From: DASRHT01 sp035650355
GTDB taxonomy: Bacteria; Chloroflexota; Ktedonobacteria; Ktedonobacterales; Ktedonobacteraceae
NCBI GenBank assembly: GCA_035650355.1
Contig: DASRHT010000031.1
Location: 1 to 64,000 of the forward strand
Direction: 5' to 3'
Length of the DNA: 64,000 nt
In this document: positions 45,605 to 53,554 of the stretch, one piece after another
Layout of the letters: every line of letters starts with the position of its first letter
How positions within the stretch are numbered: the first letter of the stretch is position 1
The notes under the pieces: model-generated
Database searches by the model: none
What the model was told of the DNA's origin: nothing
Seen by the model: the letters and a program-made list of their open reading frames with translations, nothing else
Position numbers and translations under genes: made by a program

Positions 45605-46117
45605 TTGTCCAAGCAATATAGCAGTCCACCCGCGATGCAGATCGACCCTGCCAAAAAGTACACGGCAGTCATGCATACTGCAAAGGGTGACATCAGTATC
45701 GAGTTGTTTGCGGCCCAGGCGCCCATTACGGTAAACAACTTTGTTTTCCTGGCGCGCGAGGGATTTTATAACAACACGACGTTCCACCGCGTCATCGGCG
45801 GCTTCATGGTCCAGGGCGGCGATCCGACCGGCACCGGCACAGGCGGCCCTGGCTATCGCTTCGACGATGAGCAGGGCGCACTGGCTTTAAAGCACGATAA
45901 GGCGGGTATCCTATCGATGGCCAACGCCGGACGCAACACCAACGGCTCGCAGTTCTTCATTACCTATGGGCCACAGCCGCACCTGAACGGTAAACACGGC
46001 GTGTTCGGTCAGGTTGTGCAGGGCATGAATGTGCTCAAAGAAATTCGCGAGCGCGATCCGCAGCGCGACCGCCAGCCCGGCGACGCTTTGATCTCGGTCG
46101 ATATTGTCGAGAGCTAA
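45605..46117 (+). CDS. cytoplasmic cyclophilin-type peptidyl-prolyl isomerase
   Basis: This 170-residue single-domain cyclophilin has no signal or membrane helix. Active-site motifs are FHRVIGGFMVQGGDPTGTGTGGPGY (Arg and Gln), MANAGRNTNGSQFFITYG and HGVFGQVVQGM. It catalyses cis-trans proline isomerisation. TTG 45605 is the start, directly after GAGGAGG and a T-run; no in-frame ATG lies near. It follows the anchored paralogue by 19 bases, in the same operon, and the hairpin at 46133 ends it. Confidence 0.92.
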   Translation: MSKQYSSPPAMQIDPAKKYTAVMHTAKGDISIELFAAQAPITVNNFVFLAREGFYNNTTFHRVIGGFMVQGGDPTGTGTGGPGYRFDDEQGALALKHDKAGILSMANAGRNTNGSQFFITYGPQPHLNGKHGVFGQVVQGMNVLKEIRERDPQRDRQPGDALISVDIVES

Positions 46118-46132
46118 CCATTTTTGCCAGAT

Positions 46133-46174
46133 AAGAACGGGGCGCGGCTTATTATAAGCAAGCGTCCCGTTCTT
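46133..46174. terminator. hairpin terminator after cyclophilins
   Basis: AAGAACGGG (46133-46141) pairs with CCCGTTCTT (46166-46174), with an inner GCTTAT/ATAAGC stem. It starts 15 bases past the stop. The following 46175-46330 is AT-rich and shows no gene. Confidence 0.65.
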
Positions 46175-46374
46175 CTATGAATGTGAATTGTTCTCATGCT
46201 GAGCGATCCAGCCATTTTCCTTTTCGCCCAATAGATACTTAAAGCATATTTTTTGTTTTAAAATTATTTCACCTCATTCTTATTAAATTTTAATTTTTGA
46301 ACTCTATATTTTTCTATTAAAAAATATTGGTCTAGATCAAAAATTGGCCTGCCAACATACCGACCAATTGGCAC

Positions 46375-46404
46375 TTGTCTCACTTCGATTGCATTGATTA
46401 TACT
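46375..46404 (+). promoter_or_regulatory. promoter and putative operator of MocR gene
   Basis: TTGTCT (46375-46380) and TATACT (46399-46404) are 18 bases apart, about 30 bases before the gene. Around it are CATACCGACCAA (46357-46368) and its near-inverse TTGGTATG (46408-46415), plus several TTGGC/GCCAA boxes. These could be autoregulatory binding sites. Confidence 0.5.
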
Positions 46405-46434
46405 AAGTTGGTATGAGCCAATCAGGAGGAGAAC

Positions 46435-48021
46435 ATGCCAGATTCTAGAGCCAATCGGGAGACGTTGCCGCTCTTCACGCCTCCTATTCAGACATTTATT
46501 CAGTTGGAACGTAACAATGGTATGCCCTTATACCGCCAAATCAGCCAGAGGTTGCGCGAAGCCATTATTTCTGGCGAGCTGGCCGAAGGGATACGTTTAC
46601 CCACGGAACGCGCTCTGGCTCACGAACTCGGGGTTAACCGCACCACCATTATGAACGCCTATAACGAGCTTGCCAGCGAAGGACTGATCGAAGGGCACGT
46701 TGGGCGTGGTACCCTCGTCAAACGCAGCTACTTCAGCCAGGAAGATGAGGAGTACGAGCAAGAGACGCCCTCGTGGCTGATCGGGCTGGCGGCTGGAGAA
46801 GACGCCGTGTTGGGGCCGGATGCCCGCGTATTAAGCGAGCTGGCATCGATGGGAGAGCGCAGAGATGTGATTTCATTTGCGGCAGGCACCCCGGCAACAG
46901 ATTTACTGCCATCTGACCTGCTGCAATCGATCCTGGCCGATAGCCTGCCTCAGGCGCGCCAGCACGCTCTGGGGTACTGCCCGGTAGAGGGGCAGCAAAG
47001 TCTGCGCCGCTCCATTGCCAATCGCATGCGACAGCGAGGAGTGGCCGTCGATCTCCAACACATTTTGATCCTCTCAGGCTCTACGCAAGGCATAGGTCTG
47101 GTAAGCCGGTTTCTGCTCAACCCTGGTGATGAAGTCGTCGTCGAGGTGCCAACGTATCTGGGGGCCATCCAGACATTCCGCGCCCTGGGAGCACGCGTTA
47201 TCGGTGTGCCGACCGACAATGAGGGCATACGGGTGGATCTGCTCGAATCAATCCTGGCCCACCGCAGCCCGCGCTTTATCTATACCTTACCCACCTTTCA
47301 GAACCCTACCGGCGTGGTCATGTCTCAGGAACGCCGCCGCCGCTTGCTACGCCTCGCCAGACGCCATCAAATTCCCATTCTGGAGGACGATCCCTATGGA
47401 GAGATGTATTATGAAGGGAAAGAGCCCCAGCCGCTCAAGGCGTTGGATACGCATGGGATCGTGCTGTATTTAAGCACCTACTCCAAAATTCTGGCCCCTG
47501 GATTGCGTGTAGCATGGCTGGCCGCGCCTGAGCAAATGATCGAGCGGCTTGCATTGCACAAACAGGTGTTTGATCTTAATACCAACGCCATCGGGCAATG
47601 GGTGGTTTCCGAAATCTTGCAGCGAAAATTACTGGACGAGCATCTGGCGACGGTGCGACAGAGCTATCAGAAAAAACGCGACCTGATGTTGCGGGCGATT
47701 CAGAGATACTGGCCCGAAAGCGTGCGCGTCAACCATCCTGCCGGCGGTTTCCATCTCTGGTGCCGCCTTCCCGCCGATATGCGAGCGCGCCCTCTTCTGC
47801 GCGAGGCTGCCCATGAACAGGTCGCCTTTGTCATTGGAGAGCCATTCCACGTCGATGGCGGCGGTCATCGTAACATCCGCCTGAGCTTTGCTTCTCCCGA
47901 AGAAGCCCATATCACGGAGGGAATTCAGCGCATCGGCAATGCGATGGAGCGCATAATGTCAAAGCGCATACCACGAGAAGTACGAGACGATCCTCAGATC
48001 GAACGTCTTCCAATGGTCTAG
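46435..48021 (+). CDS. MocR-type GntR/aminotransferase-like regulator
   Basis: This 528-residue protein joins a GntR winged helix (PLYRQISQRLREAIISGELA, LPTERALAHELGVNRTTIMNAY) to a PLP-binding aminotransferase fold (about 140-510). The fold has YTLPTFQNPTG, EDDPYGEMYY and the PLP lysine in YLSTYSKILAPGLRVAW. MocR proteins use PLP or an amino compound as a signal; PdxR, GabR and TauR are known examples. No vitamin B6, GABA or taurine genes are adjacent, so the target is unknown. AGGAGGAG precedes the ATG. Confidence 0.92.
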   Translation: MPDSRANRETLPLFTPPIQTFIQLERNNGMPLYRQISQRLREAIISGELAEGIRLPTERALAHELGVNRTTIMNAYNELASEGLIEGHVGRGTLVKRSYFSQEDEEYEQETPSWLIGLAAGEDAVLGPDARVLSELASMGERRDVISFAAGTPATDLLPSDLLQSILADSLPQARQHALGYCPVEGQQSLRRSIANRMRQRGVAVDLQHILILSGSTQGIGLVSRFLLNPGDEVVVEVPTYLGAIQTFRALGARVIGVPTDNEGIRVDLLESILAHRSPRFIYTLPTFQNPTGVVMSQERRRRLLRLARRHQIPILEDDPYGEMYYEGKEPQPLKALDTHGIVLYLSTYSKILAPGLRVAWLAAPEQMIERLALHKQVFDLNTNAIGQWVVSEILQRKLLDEHLATVRQSYQKKRDLMLRAIQRYWPESVRVNHPAGGFHLWCRLPADMRARPLLREAAHEQVAFVIGEPFHVDGGGHRNIRLSFASPEEAHITEGIQRIGNAMERIMSKRIPREVRDDPQIERLPMV

Positions 48022-48081
48022 TTTCAACCCGTCAAGCGAGCCTCTGCGGAAGTCAAGTGGAAATGCACCAGAGATGGGAAA

Positions 48082-48106
48082 GAGGAGGTAGAATATCTAC
48101 CTCCTC
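48082..48106. terminator. hairpin between convergent genes
   Basis: GAGGAGGTAGA (48082-48092) and TCTACCTCCTC (48096-48106) form a perfect 11-bp stem between the MocR stop and the end of the CHAP gene. It could serve both. Confidence 0.6.
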
Positions 48107-48123
48107 CTACAATGCAAATACTA

Positions 48124-49152
48124 CTAGTGGCCCGGTGCCCAGACAAAGGCCACACCAGGACCGGGGTGGAACGTCACAAAGGTTTCTACACCCCAGTTGC
48201 CTGCCCAGTTCCAATTCGAGGTCAGCACACTGCCATCGGTATTAATTTTTTCAACGATAGCCACATGGCCGTAATAGCCAGCTCCCTGAATGCCTGCCTG
48301 TAGCACGATAATGGAAGGCAATTTGGGCGTACCGGAAACGACCCAGCCGCTATTGATTGCGCCAGAGGTCCACTGGTTCGCATTGCCCAGCCAGGGCACC
48401 CAGACACCAGTCAACTGGTGATAGCGCATATTGGCCCAATAGGTACACTGCCCGTAAAAGAAACGTCCCAGGCCGCCGCCGCCCGATCCTGGAGGGGCTA
48501 CGGGAATACCACCATACGTCTGAGCGCCCGCATCAAAGCCATCCTGCGTGACAGCGGTTGCCGTCGCCTGCTGGGCTGCAATGTTGCCGACATTATTATT
48601 TCTCGTATTGACCAGATTCATAATAGGCTGAAATAAGCCTAACACCCCATTATGAGCCTCGCTGCCGGCGGGCACCACCGCAATCAACGTGCCCAGCACC
48701 GTAAACGCGAGCAGAGCTGTCACCGCCAAATGAATAACCAGACGTCTTTTAGATGTAGGGCGGACAGGTTCCTCGCGTTTTTTGCCTGTACCTCGAATAA
48801 GAACCGGCTGCCGTAAGGCCGTGGTATTGCTTTTGGTAAGGGTGGGTAATGTACCTGTTTGCGGATCGATCAACTGACGAGTAACATTTGGCGAGACCAC
48901 AAGGTTTGTAAGAGCGTGAGTTCCCTGAGAAGATGCTGCGGGGGCAGCCAGCGATTGAGTTGCTCCAGATCCCCCGGGCCAGGATGGGAACGGCTGCTGT
49001 GGCACTTGCGGCACTCCATCTGGCAGAGCGGAGTGGTCAGGAAAAGGTAGTTGCTCCACAGGTGAATATTGAGTCACAAACACTGGCGCTGACAACGCAT
49101 CTGTGTCAACTTTCTGCTCAGTAGTACCATTTCGACGAACCATAGACGACAT
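48124..49152 (-). CDS. membrane-anchored CHAP-domain protein
   Basis: This 342-residue protein has a Pro/Ser/Thr-rich cytoplasmic stretch, one transmembrane helix (LVIHLAVTALLAFTVLGTLIAVV, about 143-165) and an outer CHAP domain in its last 120 residues. The catalytic Cys is in YGQCTYWAN, the His in YGHVAIVEK, and NWNWAGNWGVE near the end. CHAP enzymes cut peptidoglycan as amidases or endopeptidases. A role in cell separation or spore or hypha formation is possible but inferred only. Confidence 0.85.
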   Translation of the reverse strand: MSSMVRRNGTTEQKVDTDALSAPVFVTQYSPVEQLPFPDHSALPDGVPQVPQQPFPSWPGGSGATQSLAAPAASSQGTHALTNLVVSPNVTRQLIDPQTGTLPTLTKSNTTALRQPVLIRGTGKKREEPVRPTSKRRLVIHLAVTALLAFTVLGTLIAVVPAGSEAHNGVLGLFQPIMNLVNTRNNNVGNIAAQQATATAVTQDGFDAGAQTYGGIPVAPPGSGGGGLGRFFYGQCTYWANMRYHQLTGVWVPWLGNANQWTSGAINSGWVVSGTPKLPSIIVLQAGIQGAGYYGHVAIVEKINTDGSVLTSNWNWAGNWGVETFVTFHPGPGVAFVWAPGH

Positions 49153-49472
49153 ACTATTTCCTTCAATCCGTTAAAGTAAGTTGCTTTACAAGAAACCATT
49201 CCGACGACAACGCACTCGATGCCTAGAATTGAATTTACTCAGTACAATGTAATAGGTCAAGCCAGGCATGCCTTACGTAGGACTATAGGACTACATGCGT
49301 AAGCCATCTTCACCTGCGATGGGATTCTTTGATTTGATATTGCTTAATACAAGGGGTACACCGATGACAAAACTTGGGATATAATGGGAACGGTCCGTCT
49401 CAAATATTGCCGAATAGAGCTTATCAACAGATATTTTGCAAGATACATTTTCAGAAAAAGGAGACCTTCCAT

Positions 49473-50774
49473 ATGCACTTCAGGTCCAGGGTAAGCTTGC
49501 TACTGGTCTTGCTCTTTCTCCTCGCAGCCTGCACAGCGCCAGTAAGCAACGCCACCCCTAGTAAGTCAACGCCATCCCCAACGCCACCGACCTCCTTCTC
49601 CCCCGAGGCATGTCCTGGCAGACTCATTCAAGACAAAAATTGCTATACCCCCCGCGACCTGCGCGTGGCTTACGACATAGAGGCGCTGACAAAGCAAGGC
49701 TTTACCGGCAAGGGGCAGACCGTCGTCGATATCGTTTCTTATGGCAGCCCAACATTGCAGCAAGATATGGACGTATTTAGCAAGCAATTTGGCTTGCCAC
49801 CGGTTCAGATCCAGGTTATTTCCCCACTGGGAACAGCCCCCGCCGACCCCAAAAATAGCGATATGGCGGGCTGGGCCGAAGAAACCGAGCTGGATGTCCA
49901 GCTTATTCATGCTATCGCACCCGACGCTGGCATCGTCGTGATGACCAGTCCGGTCGATGAGACTGAGGGTACTATCGGGATGCCCGAATTTATGAAGCTG
50001 GAGCAGTACGCGGTAGATCATCACCTGGGGCAAATTTTTTCACAGAGCTATGTCGCATCAGAAACCACGCTTGCCGATAGCGCGGGCCAGCAGCTCGTGA
50101 AAAACTTTACGGAATTTTACCGTCAAATCACCACTCAGCAGGGCTGGACCATCGTCTCCGGTTCCGGCGATCATGGCGCCACCGACTGGGCCGACCTGGC
50201 CGGGACGAAGTTGGCGACCAGCCCAACGGTCAATTTTCCGGCAGATGTTCCCTGGGTAACCGCCGTGGGCGGCACAACCCTGATGCGCACAACAAACGGT
50301 TATATTGAACAGGCATGGCCCAGCAGCGGAGGCGGGATCAGCAAGTTCTTCGACGAGCCTGACTATCAACGCAGTATGCCTCAAGCCGTGCAAACGCAAC
50401 TGGCGGCGCACCGTGGCATACCTGATATCGCAGCCGATGCCGATCCCCTCACAGGTATGGCATTCTACATCGCCGGTCGCTGGCTTAAAGTCGGAGGGAC
50501 CAGCGCCAGCACGCCGCTCTGGGCCGGGATCATTGCTATCGCCAATCAAGTAGCGGACCATCCCCTGGGCTTTATCAATCCCGCGCTCTACCGGCTGGCA
50601 GCATCCAGCACCTACGCGCAGGACTTTCGCGATATCACCGTTGGCAGTAACACCGTTGACACACCAATACAGGTGCAAGGCTTCCAGGCGGTGAGCGGCT
50701 GGGACGCCGTGACCGGTTGGGGAGCTCCACAAGTGAGTCACCTTATACCCGATCTTATTGCAGCACTAAAATAG
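49473..50774 (+). CDS. sedolisin-like (S53) lipoprotein, copy 1
   Basis: This 433-residue protein has a lipoprotein signal (LLLVLLFLLAACTAP, Cys near 19) followed directly by a sedolisin-type peptidase domain. The acid pair is in ETELDVQ, the oxyanion Asp in SGDHGATDW, the serine in GGTSASTPLWAG, and a calcium-site Asp in DFRDITVG. No activation prodomain is present. Sedolisins are acid-active endopeptidases; this one would be anchored outside the membrane. AAGGAG precedes ATG 49473. A TATAAT is at 49380-49385. It forms a tandem pair with the next gene. Confidence 0.88.
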   Translation: MHFRSRVSLLLVLLFLLAACTAPVSNATPSKSTPSPTPPTSFSPEACPGRLIQDKNCYTPRDLRVAYDIEALTKQGFTGKGQTVVDIVSYGSPTLQQDMDVFSKQFGLPPVQIQVISPLGTAPADPKNSDMAGWAEETELDVQLIHAIAPDAGIVVMTSPVDETEGTIGMPEFMKLEQYAVDHHLGQIFSQSYVASETTLADSAGQQLVKNFTEFYRQITTQQGWTIVSGSGDHGATDWADLAGTKLATSPTVNFPADVPWVTAVGGTTLMRTTNGYIEQAWPSSGGGISKFFDEPDYQRSMPQAVQTQLAAHRGIPDIAADADPLTGMAFYIAGRWLKVGGTSASTPLWAGIIAIANQVADHPLGFINPALYRLAASSTYAQDFRDITVGSNTVDTPIQVQGFQAVSGWDAVTGWGAPQVSHLIPDLIAALK

Positions 50775-50784
50775 GAGCTGATGA

Positions 50785-52098
50785 ATGACACATTTTTTTC
50801 GACGTTTCCTCGCATTACTCGCGTTACTGGTCGTTCTCGCAGCCTGCAGCAATCCAGTGAACGGAGCGGGCGGGACCAGCAAAAACTCAACGCCAGCGGC
50901 GGCATCAACTTCCCTCCCGGGCAATGCCGCCGCTGATATCTGCCCAGCAGAATTACAAAACGCGCGCGGCTGCCTCACTCCACACGCGATGCAGACCGTC
51001 TACGGCGTAAGCTCGCTGCTCCAGAGAGGCTTTACAGGCAAGGGACAAACCGTCGTCGATATCGTTTCGTTTGGCAGCCCCACGCTTCAGCAGGATATGC
51101 AAATCTTCGACCAGACCTTCGGGCTACCGCCGGTTGACTTACAGATCATCTCTCCCCTGCATGTTCCTGAATACGATCCGCGCGGCGACAAAGGGGGCTG
51201 GGCCGGAGAAACCGAACTGGATGTGCAGATTATCCACGCCATCGCTCCCGATGCCAAAATCGTCGTTCTGGTCAGCCCGGTCGCGGAAACCGAAGGCACG
51301 ATTGGTCTCCCCGAATTTCGCCAGTTAGAGCAGTATGTTCTCGATCACAAACTTGGCAATATCGTTTCCCAGAGCTGGGGAGCTTCCGAGCTTACATTAC
51401 AGGATCAGCAGGGACAGCAAGAGCTACAGAGGTGGAATGACCTTCTTCAACAGGCGACGACCCAGCAGGGCATAACCTACTTCGGCTCTTCGGGCGATAA
51501 TGGCGCCACCGATTTTACCGATCTAGCAGGCACTCATCTCGCCAATGTGCCCACAACAAGCTTCGCCGCCGATTCCCCCTGGGTAACTGCCGTGGGCGGT
51601 ACGACGCTGCTACGCAATGGCACAACGGTGAACGAGACGGCGTGGAGCGACAGCGGAGGGGGCTTCAGCCGCTTCTACAAAACGCCTTCCTACCAGCAAG
51701 GGTTGCCTGCATCAGTGGAACAACAACTGAATAACCGCAGAGGGGTGCCCGATGTGTCAGCAGCCGCCGATCCCATCACTGGACTGGCGATCTATCTCAA
51801 CGGCTCTTGGACGACTGCCGGCGGCACCAGCGCCAGCGCACCCGTCTGGGCAGCATTGATGGCAATTGCCGACCAGATGGCCGGACACCCCCTGGGATTT
51901 ATCAATCCCGCGCTTTACAGGCTGGCAGCATCCAGCACCTACGCGCAGGATTTCCGCGATATCACCGCTGGCAATAACACCAATGATTCAGCCAATGTGC
52001 AGGGCTATTCCGCCGTGCCGGGCTGGGACCCTGTGACCGGCCTGGGCTCGCCCAACGCCGAAAAGCTGATACCGGACTTGATAGCCGCGATGAAGTAA
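50785..52098 (+). CDS. sedolisin-like (S53) lipoprotein, copy 2
   Basis: This 437-residue paralogue of the preceding gene starts 10 bases after it. Lipobox LVVLAACSN, acid pair in ETELDVQ, oxyanion Asp in SSGDNGATDF, serine in GGTSASAPVWAA, and DFRDITAG near the end are all present. A 31-base stretch (51920-51950) is identical to 50593-50623 in copy 1, pointing to recent duplication or gene conversion. Both would be secreted and lipid-anchored. The downstream gap holds a MITE at 52228. Confidence 0.88.
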   Translation: MTHFFRRFLALLALLVVLAACSNPVNGAGGTSKNSTPAAASTSLPGNAAADICPAELQNARGCLTPHAMQTVYGVSSLLQRGFTGKGQTVVDIVSFGSPTLQQDMQIFDQTFGLPPVDLQIISPLHVPEYDPRGDKGGWAGETELDVQIIHAIAPDAKIVVLVSPVAETEGTIGLPEFRQLEQYVLDHKLGNIVSQSWGASELTLQDQQGQQELQRWNDLLQQATTQQGITYFGSSGDNGATDFTDLAGTHLANVPTTSFAADSPWVTAVGGTTLLRNGTTVNETAWSDSGGGFSRFYKTPSYQQGLPASVEQQLNNRRGVPDVSAAADPITGLAIYLNGSWTTAGGTSASAPVWAALMAIADQMAGHPLGFINPALYRLAASSTYAQDFRDITAGNNTNDSANVQGYSAVPGWDPVTGLGSPNAEKLIPDLIAAMK

Positions 52099-52227
52099 CA
52101 TATGCAGTTGCATGATAGCCGCCTGACATTAGTTTGTCTGCGAACGCCAGATGATCTGGCATAAACGCGTGGTCCAGGGATAGCGTAGGCCCTGGACCAC
52201 ACCTGGTATTACGACAGGAGGAAAAGC

Positions 52228-52359
52228 CAGGGCTATTTACTTCTTCTTTTTTGCCCCCTTCGGGGGCGAGGGGGGGAGAAGAATGAGCGGGGACACCCCG
52301 CGCCCCGCAAGGGGCGATGCCCCTTGACCCCCTTTTCTTCAGAGAAGTAAATAGCCCTG
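52228..52359. mobile_element. MITE-like element, CAGGGC family, variant ends
   Basis: This 132-bp element has perfect 17-bp terminal inverted repeats (CAGGGCTATTTACTTCT; 52228-52244 and 52343-52359). Exact 9-bp direct repeats AGGAAAAGC flank it at 52219-52227 and 52360-52368. The interior is GC-rich with short hairpins and no coding frame. It shares the CAGGGC end with the elements at 5000 and 19612. Confidence 0.85.
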
Positions 52360-52462
52360 AGGAAAAGCAATGAGATAGCGCATTGTGGCCGCATTCCATG
52401 TTACACTGATAGTTGGGGATAGAGTGGAGAGCAAAGACAGATCATGGAAGGAAGGTCTTTTT

Positions 52463-53461
52463 GTGAGCAACATTGCCATTTACGGTTTTGGTCGCATTGG
52501 GCGCTCCATGTTGAAAACCGCGTTCAAGCGCAACCTGTTTACTCCTGTTGCCATTGCCGATATCAGAGATATTGCGACAATGGCCGCTTTATTTCAGGTC
52601 GATAGCAACTATGGCTGCTGGCATGAAGAGGTTACGACCAGAGGTAACAATTTTGTCATCGGCGGTCGCACAATAGCCTACATCGACTCAACAAAAGAAG
52701 TACCTGACTGGCGAGCGTTGGGGGTGGATCTCGTGGTGGATTGTACCGGTCGGGCCGTTACTCGTCCGGGAGCGCAGGCGCACCTTGATCGTGGCGCTCA
52801 ACGCGTCCTGGTGAGCGCGCCCAGCAAAACGCTCCAGGATTGCGACGCCGTTCTGCTGCCCGGCATCAACCTGGAGCAATTTGACCCGGACCAGCACAAA
52901 ATTGTCAGCATGGCGAGCTGCACCACCAATGCCCTCGCTCCCGTGGTCAAGGTGATGCTTGAGAACTTTGGCATCGAGTATGGCCTATTCTCGACGGTCC
53001 ACGCTTATACTAACAGCCAGTCCGTTGCGGACCAGCCAATGAGAGATCGACGCGATTCCTGGGCCGCAGCAGAAAATATTATTCCAGCGGCATCGGGCGC
53101 TGCCAAAGCTCTCCAGTTTATCTGGCAAGACTTGAAAATCACAGGAAAAGCCTACCGCGTTCCCGTGAAGACGGGAAGTATCGCGGAACTGAACCTCATC
53201 ACTGAACGCACGGCGACGGTTCAACAGGTCAAGGAAGCATTCACCAAAGCGGCGCACCAGCATCCCTTGAAGGGCATTATGGATGTGTTGGAGGAGGAGT
53301 GGAGTTCGGCCAGGATTGTGGGCGATCCGCACTCTTCGATCATAGATTTACCGCTGCTCCAGGTGCAAGAGGGTCATCTGGTATCGGTCGCGGCCTGGTA
53401 CGATAACGAGTGGGGTTATTCTTCGCGTCTGGCGGAAACAGCGGCGAAGATCAGCGGTTAG
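52463..53461 (+). CDS. gap: glyceraldehyde-3-phosphate dehydrogenase
   Basis: This 332-residue type I GAPDH makes 1,3-bisphosphoglycerate in glycolysis. Seen are the NAD-binding IYGFGRIGRSMLKTAF, the catalytic Cys in MASCTTNALAP, HAYTNSQSV, PVKTGSIAELNL and the final WYDNEWGYSSRL. The sequence is atypical in places: NYGCWHEEVTT near the start, and KTGSIAEL in place of the more common PT-x-x-S-V-V-D, so substrate or cofactor use may differ. GTG 52463 follows GGAAGG; the 26 codons before it read as non-coding. The MITE lies about 100 bases upstream. Confidence 0.92.
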   Translation: MSNIAIYGFGRIGRSMLKTAFKRNLFTPVAIADIRDIATMAALFQVDSNYGCWHEEVTTRGNNFVIGGRTIAYIDSTKEVPDWRALGVDLVVDCTGRAVTRPGAQAHLDRGAQRVLVSAPSKTLQDCDAVLLPGINLEQFDPDQHKIVSMASCTTNALAPVVKVMLENFGIEYGLFSTVHAYTNSQSVADQPMRDRRDSWAAAENIIPAASGAAKALQFIWQDLKITGKAYRVPVKTGSIAELNLITERTATVQQVKEAFTKAAHQHPLKGIMDVLEEEWSSARIVGDPHSSIIDLPLLQVQEGHLVSVAAWYDNEWGYSSRLAETAAKISG

Positions 53462-53554
53462 AGGATGAACGGGCTCTGATGGACTTTAACATATGACGTT
53501 GAAACTCCCCTCGCCGCCATGATGGAGCTGATAGGGCTGTTTGTCTCTCCGGGT

